NCBI GenBank assembly: GCA_036897485.1
Contig: JAYMTF010001895.1
Location: forward strand, 1 to 20,746
Direction: 5' to 3'
DNA length: 20,746 nt
Source: Pelargonium nanum
Taxonomy: Eukaryota > Streptophyta > Magnoliopsida > Geraniales > Geraniaceae
Under the pieces are notes generated by a model. It had not been told where the DNA came from, did no database searches, and worked only from the letters and a program-made list of their open reading frames with translations. The position numbers and the translations under genes were made by a program. Below, piece by piece: positions 11,401 through 19,050 of this stretch. Each line of letters starts with the position of its first letter. The first letter of the stretch is position 1.

Positions 11401-14400
11401 ATGTGCCCTCCAGTTCTGGGGGACCACGAAACAGCATTGACGCTACCTTTGTGTCTAGCAAGCTCCATAAACGGCGTCGTAGGCAACCTAATATCAAGAA
11501 TCACCACCGTGCCACTGTCCATCCCGACCGCCGCAATAAACCTCGGATCCGCCTTGTTCCACTCGAGCCTCAACATCGGATTCTCCGACACTGATGACAA
11601 TGTGTCATTGTTTGCCAATACATGACAAGTTGCAAAGTAAAATTGCCACCTATTCCATATGACATTTGTTAAATATCAATAATGGGCTACATACAATGGC
11701 TTGAGCTTCCACTACTAAAAGGTCAGCCTTGTTAGTAGGGTTTCACTTGCACCATTATATTTAGCCACTTCACTTTTATATTTATCCGATGTGGGACAAT
11801 ACCCACTTCAACAACATTATTTGCCACCACACGGCAAATTGCAAACTAAAGTTGCCACCTATTTCATGTGCCTTTGTTTGCCAATACATTGCAAGTTGCA
11901 AAGTAAAGTTATCACCTATTTCATATGACATTATTTTCCACCACACGGCAAATTGCAAACTAAAGTTGCCACCTATTCCATATGTCATTGTTTGCCAATA
12001 CATGGCAAGTTGCAAAGTAAAGTTGACACCTATTTCATATGACATTATTTGCCACCACACGGCAAATTGCAAACTAAAGTTGCGACCTATTCCATGTGTC
12101 ATTGTTTGCCAATACATGGCAAGTTGCAAAGTAAAGTTTCCACCTATTCCATGTGTATTTTTTGCCAATACATGACATGTTACAAAGTAAAGTTTCCACC
12201 TATTCCATTTGTTTGTCATCTATTCCATGTGCCATTGTTTTCCACTAAATGTCAACTTGCAAATGAATTGCCAAAACAGTATCGTATTGATTGAGTCAAG
12301 AGTGATTTTGAATTATCATCAAGACAGACAAAATTCGCTCCCATTTTCGGCAAAAACAACTTGACCGGTTGCTTAACTTGTGGAAAATTGCGAGCTCGTG
12401 CGGGGCGATTTCGTAGAAAATGTGTATAGAATGGTCTTGTTCATTTCCTAGGAAAACGTTATCTTTTGTAATTTTTGTTTTAACAAGGGTTTTGACTCAT
12501 GTGAAAAAAGATATTTATACTGCAGAAATTTGTTTCTTTGATTATGCAGATCGAAAACATCATTCTATCGACACAAATTTACAAAGCCAAGGAATAAGGC
12601 ATCCATCTGTCTACAACAAGAAATTTACAAAGCCAAGGAATAGGGCATTCATCTGTCTACGACAAGAAATTTACAAAGCCAAGGAATAGGGTGTCTTGGT
12701 TTAGGGCGTCCAAAGCTAAGGAATAAGGCATCCATCTGACATAAATTTGCAAAGACAAGGAATAGGGCATCCATCTGTCTACAAAGCCAAGGAATAGGGC
12801 GTCTATTTGTCTACAAAGCCAGAGAATAGGGCATCCATCTGATAAAAATTTGCAAAGCCAGGGAATGACGCATTCATCTGACAGAATTTTGCAAAGCTAG
12901 GACGGCATCACTCTGTCGATGACAGAGAACCGGAGCGCCTGCGGGCACCTCACTACTCCCCCACTCCGTCATAGGTAATGACTATCCAAAAAGACTGCTC
13001 AGGTAAACTTTACATGGTTAGTCACCCATTTGATGTTGTGGTTCATTCCCAAAACTGGTCTCCACCAGTAGGGGTTCATCTACATGTTTGCCCCATTTGC
13101 ATGAACTACGCTTGATCTGATCTCCCCACGGAGTACGTTGGCAGCTCTTCTAAAGAGTTCGATCACATTTGCATGTGTGTGTTGGACACTTATTATTCGA
13201 GTACGAAATCGGGTGTCTCAATTATGACATGCTAGACTTGCAATGACTTCAAGAGATATCAGCTTACGAGCATACTATATTAATAATGGAAATGCTCTCC
13301 TATGTTAGGGTAGGATTAGCAAATACAAACACAACAGATAAATGAGACTATAGAAGTCCATAAAATCAATAAATCCAAAAATCACCCGCTTGTGAGCAAA
13401 AGAAAGAGACCTCGCATGCATAAGTGGATAAATATTGTAGAGAACCAACTCAACTAAAAGTTTAAACTGATAGTTGAAGACCTAAAATTAACTTTATACT
13501 TGAACGTGCCCCCCTTGTGTGCAAACTCATTATCTCTTTTTTATGAGGTCCATGCAAAAGTCTTCTTGTCTAATACCATGTAGAGGGACCAACTCAACGA
13601 AAAGTTAAAGCTCATAGTTGAAGACATTAACTTTATACTAACACATATCAGTATTGAAGTCAATGTTCAAGGATACATACCAAGATCATTCATAAGATCT
13701 GCAACCAAACGCCACATTTTGGCATTACTATCCAAATCTGATCCCTAAGGAAAAAGGCCATTCAACAATTCAGCTCCTTTACGAAATCATGTATACAATT
13801 TCCAAAGAAGAAATATCAACAGGAAACCCATATTAAGCTAGCAGTCACCAATTCTCATATGGTATCCACGAACAGACAATGAAATTGATTGGCAGGAAAA
13901 AAAGAACAGGGAAAAGAAAGCAACCACTGTGTTAGCTAATCATACCAATAGCCATAACCTATACTTGTCTCATGAATCATTTTATATTTACCAATAATCT
14001 GAAAAGACTAGTTTCCAACTAACTCCCATTGTAAACCAAATAATGGGGAGAAGTATACTTTCTTTGACTTACTTAGAAACTAAAATCATAACAGCACACC
14101 TAAAGTATAGAACAGCGCACCTGGTAAAATGTGAATAATATGCCCCCAACCATTCCAGTGAGGTCCCTCAAAAACCACTGCAACAGTTCCAACCTCTCAA
14201 TATATTAATTCAACACAACCCCAACAAAATTCAACACTGAAAAACAGCTTCCGTTCACCTGAAATGTAGCGCCTATAACAGTAGCCGATTTCTCACCAAC
14301 CCCAATAGCACTCAAAAGAGCCTAGCAGCAAAAATAGCAACACGGTCCAGAAGCAATTACACTACAGTTATCATCAACAAACACTCTACATATAATGAGC

Positions 14401-15082
14401 CTAGAAGTAGCAGGTTAATTCAACTCGAACCTGTGACTTAACTTACAAGGCAACAACCTTACTATTTTGCCAATGCTCACTCTCTAACAAGCACTCTACA
14501 CTGAACTAAAAAAAAAAACTGAATAATTAGGCATTACTTGAGTAGACAGCATGGTCCTTATATACGTTGACAGGCCCTGCCAGAGTCAAAGCACAAACCT
14601 TTTTCAATAAACAAAAAATACCCAAATATCAAAACTGCAATAACAACATTACCCTTTACCTGCAACGAATCCCACACTTGAAAGGGGACGTAATCGGGCG
14701 TGACACTGTTGGGAAAACCCTAAATTCAAAATTTCAAACCCTAACGGTTAGTTCTTAATTCAAATCACACCCAAAAGAAACACGAACAAGCTTGATGCTT
14801 GCCTCGGGGACGAAGGCTTCGAGGACGCGTCTCCATACATGGTTGAATCGGCCTCCGGATCTGCAAATCAAATGGGTCGGAGTCTTCAGAATTAAGATTG
14901 AGAGAGAGAAACAGAGCGAAGTGAAGAAGCAGAGACCTCTGGATGGAGGAGAGAGAAGGAGAGAGAGTGATGGTGGCGGTTTTGGAGAGCTTGCTCGAAG
15001 CAGAACCGTTCCATTCTTCGATTACTATGTTTTTGTTGTCCGATAATGACTGGTTCTTCTCTGCAGCTGATGCTTCTTCCAT
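6147..15082 (-). CDS. RUS3: DUF647 protein, ROOT UVB SENSITIVE 3-like, 15 exons
   Basis: The RUS family shares DUF647; RUS1 and RUS2 act in root UV-B sensing and auxin-related growth, while the role of RUS3 is poorly known. Exons in order: 15082-14937, 14860-14803, 14719-14660, 14576-14538, 14321-14259, 14177-14121, 13744-13681, 9227-9144, 8923-8841, 8744-8615, 8201-8109, 7992-7869, 7608-7568, 7464-7277, 6245-6147. All joins keep frame, giving 442 codons. Recognisable blocks: EEWNGSASSKL near the N-terminus, VTPDYVPFQVWDSLQ, TFQWFLRDLTGM, NAKMWRLVADLMND, SGATRAALTQHFALQ, LSFLSLTVFHM-type helix, VRCLALNSLN, GWKTERLLSP, ending EKID. Intron 2 uses GC-AG (gag|gcaagc). Intron 7 (9228-13680) holds a foldback transposon. 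The order of blocks fits RUS3 better than RUS1, 2 or 4-6, from memory. Confidence 0.93.
6797..7037. mobile_element. Decayed Stowaway-like MITE in RUS3 last intron
   Basis: The left end ctacttccgtctcaaatta and inner words tgtgtccactttat mirror the right side aaaagtggaccactcatttt and gggacaaatgg. The element is about 240 bp and TA lies at each border (6795-6796, 7038-7039). The inverted repeats are imperfect, so this is older than the copy in UPS. It lies within the 6246-7276 intron. Confidence 0.7.
7090..7148 (+). mobile_element. Au-like SINE tail fragment in RUS3 intron
   Basis: The block cccccataatggtggaagtc followed by tcatgcactgggg and a T-rich end resembles the two Au-like blocks in the UPS introns and has the same orientation as the copy at 784-841. 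The head region is absent. It sits just beyond the decayed MITE. Confidence 0.5.
8384..8433. repeat. (CTAT)n microsatellite in RUS3 intron
   Basis: Fifty bases of pure CTAT tetranucleotide repeat, about 12.5 units, lie in the intron between the exons at 8615-8744 and 8109-8201. The perfect run suggests high allele-length variability. No role in splicing is evident. Confidence 0.95.
9838..10190. repeat. Outer tandem array, left arm of foldback element
   Basis: Degenerate repeats built from cagatggatgccctatt, ccttggctttg and caaatttctgtca, with a compound period near 73 bp. The same array appears inverted at about 12560-12905. The open frame across it only reflects the repeat and is not a gene. 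Confidence 0.8.
10540..10998. repeat. Inner 57-bp tandem array, left arm
   Basis: Monomers of 57 bp (ggt starts at 10741, 10798, 10855 and 10912) alternate between two types. One contains ctttagtttgcaatttg with gtggtggcaaataatg. The other contains ctttactttgcaacttg with tattggcaaacaatg. This gives a 114-bp higher-order unit. Because 57 is divisible by three, frames stay open on both strands. Confidence 0.9.
11213..11600 (-). pseudogene. Captured 3' end of a TTG1/LWD-type WD40 gene
   Basis: Read on the minus strand: NPMLRLEWNKADPRF, MDSGTVVILDIRLPT, ELARHKGSVNAVSWSP, HICSVGDDSTPLIWEV, then after a shift of frame WYGSTAEINQVRWSS, IAIAFLDKLQLLKV and TAA at 11213-11215. This is the C-terminal third of the TRANSPARENT TESTA GLABRA1/LIGHT-REGULATED WD family, including its natural stop; TTG1 proteins end in nearly the same way. 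The frameshift lies near 11320-11345. The ORF from 11618 reads its first few residues (MANNDTL) from the flanking 57-bp repeat, making a chimeric frame that stops at 11298. The DNA below 11213 may be the captured 3' UTR. The first two thirds of the gene are absent. Confidence 0.88.
11601..12240. repeat. Inner 57-bp tandem array, right arm
   Basis: Inverted counterpart of the array in the left arm, with the same two alternating monomer types (for example ttgccaccacacggcaaatt and tgtttgccaatacatggcaa). It is interrupted at 11667-11813 by a short LTR that the left arm lacks. Confidence 0.9.
11667..11813 (-). mobile_element. Solo LTR (TRIM-type) nested in foldback right arm
   Basis: A 147-bp insert interrupts the 57-bp array between gacatt and acattattt, flanked by 5-bp duplications ACATT (11662-11666 and 11814-11818). 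Its ends are TG and CA. On the minus strand it starts TGTTGAAGTGGG and soon has tcccacatcgg, the start typical of plant TRIM-like LTRs. No internal domain or second LTR is present, so it is a solo LTR. A related sequence lies at 18687-18843. Confidence 0.85.
12560..12905. repeat. Outer tandem array, right arm of foldback element
   Basis: Inverted counterpart of 9838-10190, built from caaagccaaggaatagggc and catccatctgtctac units. Unit number and order differ slightly from the left arm, showing some divergence or slippage since the arms formed. Confidence 0.8.
13384..13640. repeat. Imperfect tandem duplication in RUS3 intron 7
   Basis: Two copies of a block of about 130-140 bp share gtagag(a/g)(a/g)accaactcaac, the word atagttgaagac and taactttatac. 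They begin near 13384 and 13507. The second includes taataccatgtagag, a phrase common in plant LTR-derived repeats. The block lies just outside the foldback element and may be an older repeat remnant. Confidence 0.55.
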
Positions 15083-16419
15083 GGAGTCGTCGTCTTCTTC
15101 GTCTCTCTGATCGGTGCTAATCTGGTTAGTGACTAATGTTATTGACTTGCAGACGAAACTACCGACAAGTCGTTTTTCGAACGAGAGGAAAGGGAAAACG
15201 TTACTTTTGTTGTCCTTCGATTATCGAAAATATACTAATTTAGTTCATTGGTTGTAAAATTACTTCAATTTAGTCCCTAATTTTTAAAATTTCATGTTAT
15301 AGATGTTGGATCGATATTGATTTTTATAATAAGTAAGGCTTGATATCCACTAATTTAACTTTGTAGTGGACTATGAGACATAATGGTGTCCTATTTGATA
15401 AGTGATAACAAGTTTGAATAAAATTATGAGAACTAAATTGTATAATTTATTTTGATTTTGTTTCTCTAACTATATCATTCTAATTCAATTAGAGTTGTAT
15501 ATATCTTAAGAAGAAGAGAATAGACCAAAAAAAAATGAAAGGGGAAAGTTCAATTTCAAAACATATTTTCTAATTTACCCGCCACTTACCGCATAAAAGA
15601 GTTATAAGAGAAAAATAGCTAACGTTGGCAGTTAGGACAGGGTTAAGAGTGTTGTAGGAGTTTTCGTTGGAAGTGACGAGCCGTAGAAAAACGTGATTAT
15701 GGATGAGGGGATGTCGTCAACGGGATTGAAATGATACAAACGACAAAAGACAAACTGACAATGTAGACCTTTCAGATGACAATCTTTGGCTGAATTTCAA
15801 GGATAACCTTGTGTTGGTGAACGACAATGGAAGCATATGAAACAATGAAAAGAATGATTCTCGGATGAGGATATTGTAGAACACTATACGTTGGAAGGTT
15901 GTCTCAAAGTTCAAATCCCAACCAGATGTAGAGAAAAATTGGGTTCAAAATGACAAAACGTTTAATTGTGAAGCTACATGCATGTAACTCTTTGGGTTGA
16001 AAAAACATATACGATCAAACTAGTAGGCTTTGCAACCCGAGAGGGGATTATGATCTAATTTCGCTTACTAACAGGTACTTCACTGCGAAGTTTCAATTTT
16101 TCAAGACTATAAACAAGTGATAGAGGAAGACCAATGTATGAGTTATACCTCACAGTTCGACATTGGATTCCAGAATTCGTCCTAACAATGATACATTTTC
16201 TGAAACCCTAGTTTGATTTAGGTTCTCAGTATACCTCTTGATTTCTATTATGAAGGCACCTTGCTTGATGTGGCTAACTAAGCTGCTAGAGGCAAAATTG
16301 AAAATAATTTTGCTTGTTGGAGGATTAAATTGAAAAATCTGAAAATATGCTGGAGAGAAAATTGAAAATACTTTCGTTTTCTGGAGGATTAAATTGAAAA
16401 ACTGAAAATATAAAAAAAT
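15083..16419. promoter_or_regulatory. Intergenic region between RUS3 and tRNA-Asn
   Basis: This interval must hold the RUS3 promoter and 5' UTR on its left side (minus strand). It is AT-rich. I see no convincing gene, MITE or other element with ends. Short open frames here are of low complexity. A 64-bp tandem duplication lies at its right end. Confidence 0.5.
16297..16412. repeat. 64-bp tandem duplication beside tRNA-Asn
   Basis: The unit starting attgaaaata at 16297 recurs at 16361 and includes ggaggattaaattgaaaa in both copies. The second copy is slightly shortened where it meets the A-run that precedes the tRNA-Asn gene. Confidence 0.8.
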
Positions 16420-16443
16420 CGCTAGAAGGAGGGCTTGAACCTC

Positions 16444-16476
<33 letters not shown>

Positions 16477-16493
16477 AACTGAGCTATTCCAGC
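16420..16493 (-). tRNA. tRNA-Asn(GTT)
   Basis: On the minus strand this gives a 74-nt cloverleaf. The acceptor stem is GCTGGAA/TTCTAGC with one G-T pair and discriminator G. The D arm is AGCTCAGTTGGTTAGAGC. The anticodon loop is CTGTTAA with anticodon GTT. The T arm contains GGTTCAAGCC. There is no encoded CCA. A T7 run (A-run at 16412-16418 on plus) follows as a pol III terminator. Upstream, caacaag directly before the gene and an aaatattta stretch fit the CAA and TATA-like elements of plant tRNA genes. The gene is divergent from the PPR gene, 126 bp before that start codon. Confidence 0.97.
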
Positions 16494-16570
16494 TTGTTGG
16501 TTAAACGTGTGAAGCTAAATATTTAACCGTTACACTCTCAAGTTTCAGACCTTAAAGAGCAACCACATTC

Positions 16571-16819
16571 ATGGCAGATAGGTACAATCTGAAAATTTCT
16601 CCCTATTTTGATCTGAGAAATGTGGAGAAGAGCTCTCTCAACATTCCCACACAGACCCTTCTCCACCAAATCTCAAAACCCATCTCTCTCCTCCTTCCTC
16701 AAACCCTCCATTTTTGCTTCAAAACCCACCACTCCACAATCTTCCCCAAATCCCACCACCAACCTCCCCAAAACCCTAACCCTAGAAAACAGGACCACCC
16801 TTCAATCCACCCTCCATAA
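16571..16819 (+). promoter_or_regulatory. Upstream ORF overlapping the PPR start
   Basis: An ATG at 16571 opens an 82-codon frame out of phase with the PPR frame and overlapping its first 200 bases. The ATG has T at -3 and G at +4, a middling context; the PPR ATG has G at -3. If transcripts begin upstream of 16571 this uORF could lower PPR translation. If they begin between 16571 and 16620 it has no effect. Its protein has no family resemblance that I recognise. Confidence 0.35.
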
Positions 16820-18575
16820 AGCCCTGCAGACCAGCAACACTGATGAGGCATGGAGGTCCTTCAAAACCCTCACCAGCAACTCTGTTTTTCCAAGTAAGTC
16901 GCTCACCAACTCTCTCATCACTCACTTGTCATCAATTGGTGGCACCCACAATTTGAAAAGAGCTTTTGCTTCTGTTGTTTATGTGATTGAGAAAAATCCA
17001 AGATTGTTGGAGCATGAAACTATTGAATCTGTGCTTAATTCCATGAAATGTGCTAATGTTGCTGGTCCTGGGTTTGCTCTGGTTGAGTGCTTTTTTAAAA
17101 ATAGGATCTTTGTGCCTTTTGGGTTGTGGGGCAGTGTGTTGGTTGAAGTTAGTAGGAAGACTGGGAATTTTGCTGCTTTCTTGAGGGTTTTTGATGAGAA
17201 TTGTAGGATTGCTGTGGGTGAGAAGTTGGAGTTTATGAAACCCGACTTGGTGGGTTGTAATGCTGCTTTGGAGGGGTGTTGTTGTGATCTTGAATCGGTG
17301 AGTGATGCGGAGAAGGTTTTGGAAACAATGTCGGTTTTGGGTCTTCGGCCTAATGAGTCGAGTTTTGGGTTTCTTGCTTATTTGTATGCACTTAAGGGTC
17401 TTCCGGAAAAGATAAAACAGTTGGAGGTTCTGATGGAAGGGCTTGGTTTCTCAAACAGATGTGTTTTTTACAGTAATTTGATTAGCGGGTATATTAAGTC
17501 GGGCAATTTAGAATTAGTTTCAGCTACTCTTCTGCATTGTGTGAGAAAAGGAGATAGAGAAGATTCAAATTTTGGTGAAGAAACATATTGTGAAGTGGTT
17601 AGAGGATTTCTTCAATATGGAAGTATTAAGGATTTGGCAACATTGATTATTGAAGCCCAAAAGTTGGAGCCTTCAACGGTCGTGGCTGATAGATCTATTG
17701 GATTCGGTGTTGTCAATGCTTGTGTCAATCTTGGGTTTTCAAGTAAGGCACACAGCGTTCTTGAAGAAATGAGAGCGCAGGGAGGTTATGTGGGGCTCGG
17801 TGTGTATGTGCCAATCTTGAAGGCTTACTGTAAAGAGCGACGAACCGCTGAAGCAACTCAATTGGTGATGGAAATCAGCAGTTCGGGGCTGCAATTGGAC
17901 TCTAGATACTATGACGATTTAATAGATGCATCCATGATGAGCCAAGATTTTCAGTCGGCTTTTTCCTTGTTTGAGGACATGAGGAAGTCAGGAATTCCTG
18001 ACTTGATGAGGAGTTACTTAACTATAATGACCGGGTTAGTAGAGAATCACCGTCCCGAGTTAATGGCAACCTTTTTAGATGAAGTTGTTGGGGACCCTAG
18101 GATTGAAGTGGGTACTCATGACTGGAATTCAATTATTCATGCCTTCTGTAAGGTTGAGAATTTGGATGATGCGAGGAGAACGTTAAGAAGAATGATATTC
18201 TTGCAATATGAACCGAACGACCAGACATATTTGTCTCTTATAAATGGATATGTTACTGCAGAGAAATATTCGATTGTTTTAATGTTGTGGAAGGAGGTTC
18301 AACAAAACATTTCAACTGATACAGAGAAGGGTGTCAAATTCGAGCACAGCTTGGTTGATGCATTCCTGTATGCCTTTGTTAAAGGCGGTTTCTTCGAAGC
18401 AGTGATGCAAGTTGTTGAGAAATGTCAGGAAAGGAAAATCTTTGTGGACAAGTGGAGGTACAAGCCTGTGTTCATGGAGAAACATAAGAAGCTCAAAGTG
18501 TCAAAGTTGGGAAAAAATAACAGAAAAAGGGAAGCTCTTGTGGCATTCAAGAGTTGGGTTGGTTTGAATGCATAA
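16620..18575 (+). CDS. P-class pentatricopeptide repeat protein, organelle-targeted
   Basis: PPR proteins bind RNA in mitochondria or chloroplasts and steer its processing, stability or translation. This single-exon gene encodes 651 aa. The N-terminus (MWRRALSTFPHRPFSTKS) is rich in Arg and Ser and poor in acids, as in mitochondrial presequences. PPR-like helix pairs can be seen at about residues 210-245 (ending GLRPN), 246-279, 281-312, 361-391, 394-427 (VYVPILKAYCKERRTAEA), 428-461 (YYDDLIDASM), 500-533 (WNSIIHAFCKVENLDDAR, ending YEPN) and 534-562. No E, DYW or SMR domain follows; the basic tail (KHKKLKVSKL) ends in AFKSWVGLNA. The tail and start resemble the Arabidopsis At1g69290/At4g17616 group, from memory. 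The start is the first ATG of this frame, right before the presequence. Confidence 0.93.
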   Translation: MWRRALSTFPHRPFSTKSQNPSLSSFLKPSIFASKPTTPQSSPNPTTNLPKTLTLENRTTLQSTLHKALQTSNTDEAWRSFKTLTSNSVFPSKSLTNSLITHLSSIGGTHNLKRAFASVVYVIEKNPRLLEHETIESVLNSMKCANVAGPGFALVECFFKNRIFVPFGLWGSVLVEVSRKTGNFAAFLRVFDENCRIAVGEKLEFMKPDLVGCNAALEGCCCDLESVSDAEKVLETMSVLGLRPNESSFGFLAYLYALKGLPEKIKQLEVLMEGLGFSNRCVFYSNLISGYIKSGNLELVSATLLHCVRKGDREDSNFGEETYCEVVRGFLQYGSIKDLATLIIEAQKLEPSTVVADRSIGFGVVNACVNLGFSSKAHSVLEEMRAQGGYVGLGVYVPILKAYCKERRTAEATQLVMEISSSGLQLDSRYYDDLIDASMMSQDFQSAFSLFEDMRKSGIPDLMRSYLTIMTGLVENHRPELMATFLDEVVGDPRIEVGTHDWNSIIHAFCKVENLDDARRTLRRMIFLQYEPNDQTYLSLINGYVTAEKYSIVLMLWKEVQQNISTDTEKGVKFEHSLVDAFLYAFVKGGFFEAVMQVVEKCQERKIFVDKWRYKPVFMEKHKKLKVSKLGKNNRKREALVAFKSWVGLNA

Positions 18576-18686
18576 ACATTTTTGGGCTGTATTAGTCGGT
18601 GCATTGCTTTATGTATAAACAAACTTGTTGCATTTATTTTGGCAGAAAGGAATTTGCTCTATAGGTGATATGTTTATAATGGTTGG

Positions 18687-19041
18687 TGTGAAATTTCAAT
18701 AATGTGATACATAGAATGGTTTGAGCTTCCACTGCTAAAAGTTCAATTTTGTTTGTAGGGTTTCACTTGCATCGTTAATCGCTATATATATGTATTTACT
18801 TGTATATTTTTTAATGGGATTCATTTTATCACCCATTTCAACACTTTCCTTTACGTGCGAGTCTCACATTGACTTTTTATTAGTGGGCTCGACATGTGCA
18901 TAATTGTCGGTCTATTTAAATCGGCATTTCCCCTCACATGTGGGTATTTTTGTTCCACACGTGAACCACTGCAAGCATGTCCATCCGCAAGCGGGCCGGA
19001 GACCACAGGAGGAGGCAACATAAACAGGCTCAGATACTGAG
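18687..19041 (-). mobile_element. TRIM retrotransposon remnant: 3' LTR, PPT and PBS-like site
   Basis: 18687-18843 resembles the solo LTR at 11667-11813: both share tttgagcttccactnctaaa-type and tagggtttcacttgca words and TG/CA ends. On the minus strand the purine run taaaggaaag (18844-18853) lies directly upstream of the LTR start, as a polypurine tract should. About 180 bp further upstream, agtatctgagcc (about 19027-19038) differs at two positions from the initiator-tRNA-Met primer site tggtatcagagcc. So an internal domain of about 190 bp without genes is framed correctly. The 5' LTR expected beyond 19041 is missing and an AT-rich repeat begins there. Confidence 0.65.
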
Positions 19042-19050
19042 ATTATTACA

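Larger units (their letters stand above)
9535..13220. mobile_element. Foldback (long inverted-repeat) transposon in RUS3 intron 7
   Basis: The two ends are inverted copies: tgtagacacccgatttcg at 9535 and, on the other strand, tgagacacccgatttcg ending at 13220. The match continues through the arms (to about 10998 on the left and from about 11601 on the right) with few differences. Words shared in order include gctgcc(t/a)acgta, ggggagatcagatcaagcg, gcccgcaggcgctccgg and gtgatgccgtcctagc. Each arm carries two tandem arrays. The loop (about 10999-11600) contains a captured WD40 gene end. Flanking duplications are either ATTAT (9530-9534 and 13221-13225) or ATGACAT (9525-9531 and 13224-13230). 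No transposase is encoded, so it is non-autonomous. It could be a foldback MULE-like element or an inverted LTR-type derivative; I cannot decide. Confidence 0.85.

Noticed and set aside
11298..11618. A functional 106-aa WD40 protein gene
   Set aside because: Only the last third of the family is present, the start comes from a repeat, and a frameshift removes the conserved C-terminus.
10540..12240. CRISPR-like array
   Set aside because: Monomers are contiguous tandem repeats without unique spacers, in a plant nuclear intron.
11782..12294. ORFs within the right arm array on both strands
   Set aside because: Same repeat effect as in the left arm; there is no independent coding signal.
9535..13220. 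Ordinary LTR retrotransposon
   Set aside because: The terminal repeats are inverted and not direct, and there is no gag, protease, reverse transcriptase or integrase sequence between them.
14792..15046. Plus-strand 84-codon frame opposite RUS3 exons 1 and 2
   Set aside because: Antisense shadow of RUS3 exon 1 and intron 1; the minus-strand reading gives conserved RUS3 peptides.
15717..16467. Minus-strand frames of 65 and 105 codons between RUS3 and the PPR gene
   Set aside because: AT-driven composition; the second overlaps the tRNA-Asn gene and the 64-bp duplication, with no family similarity.
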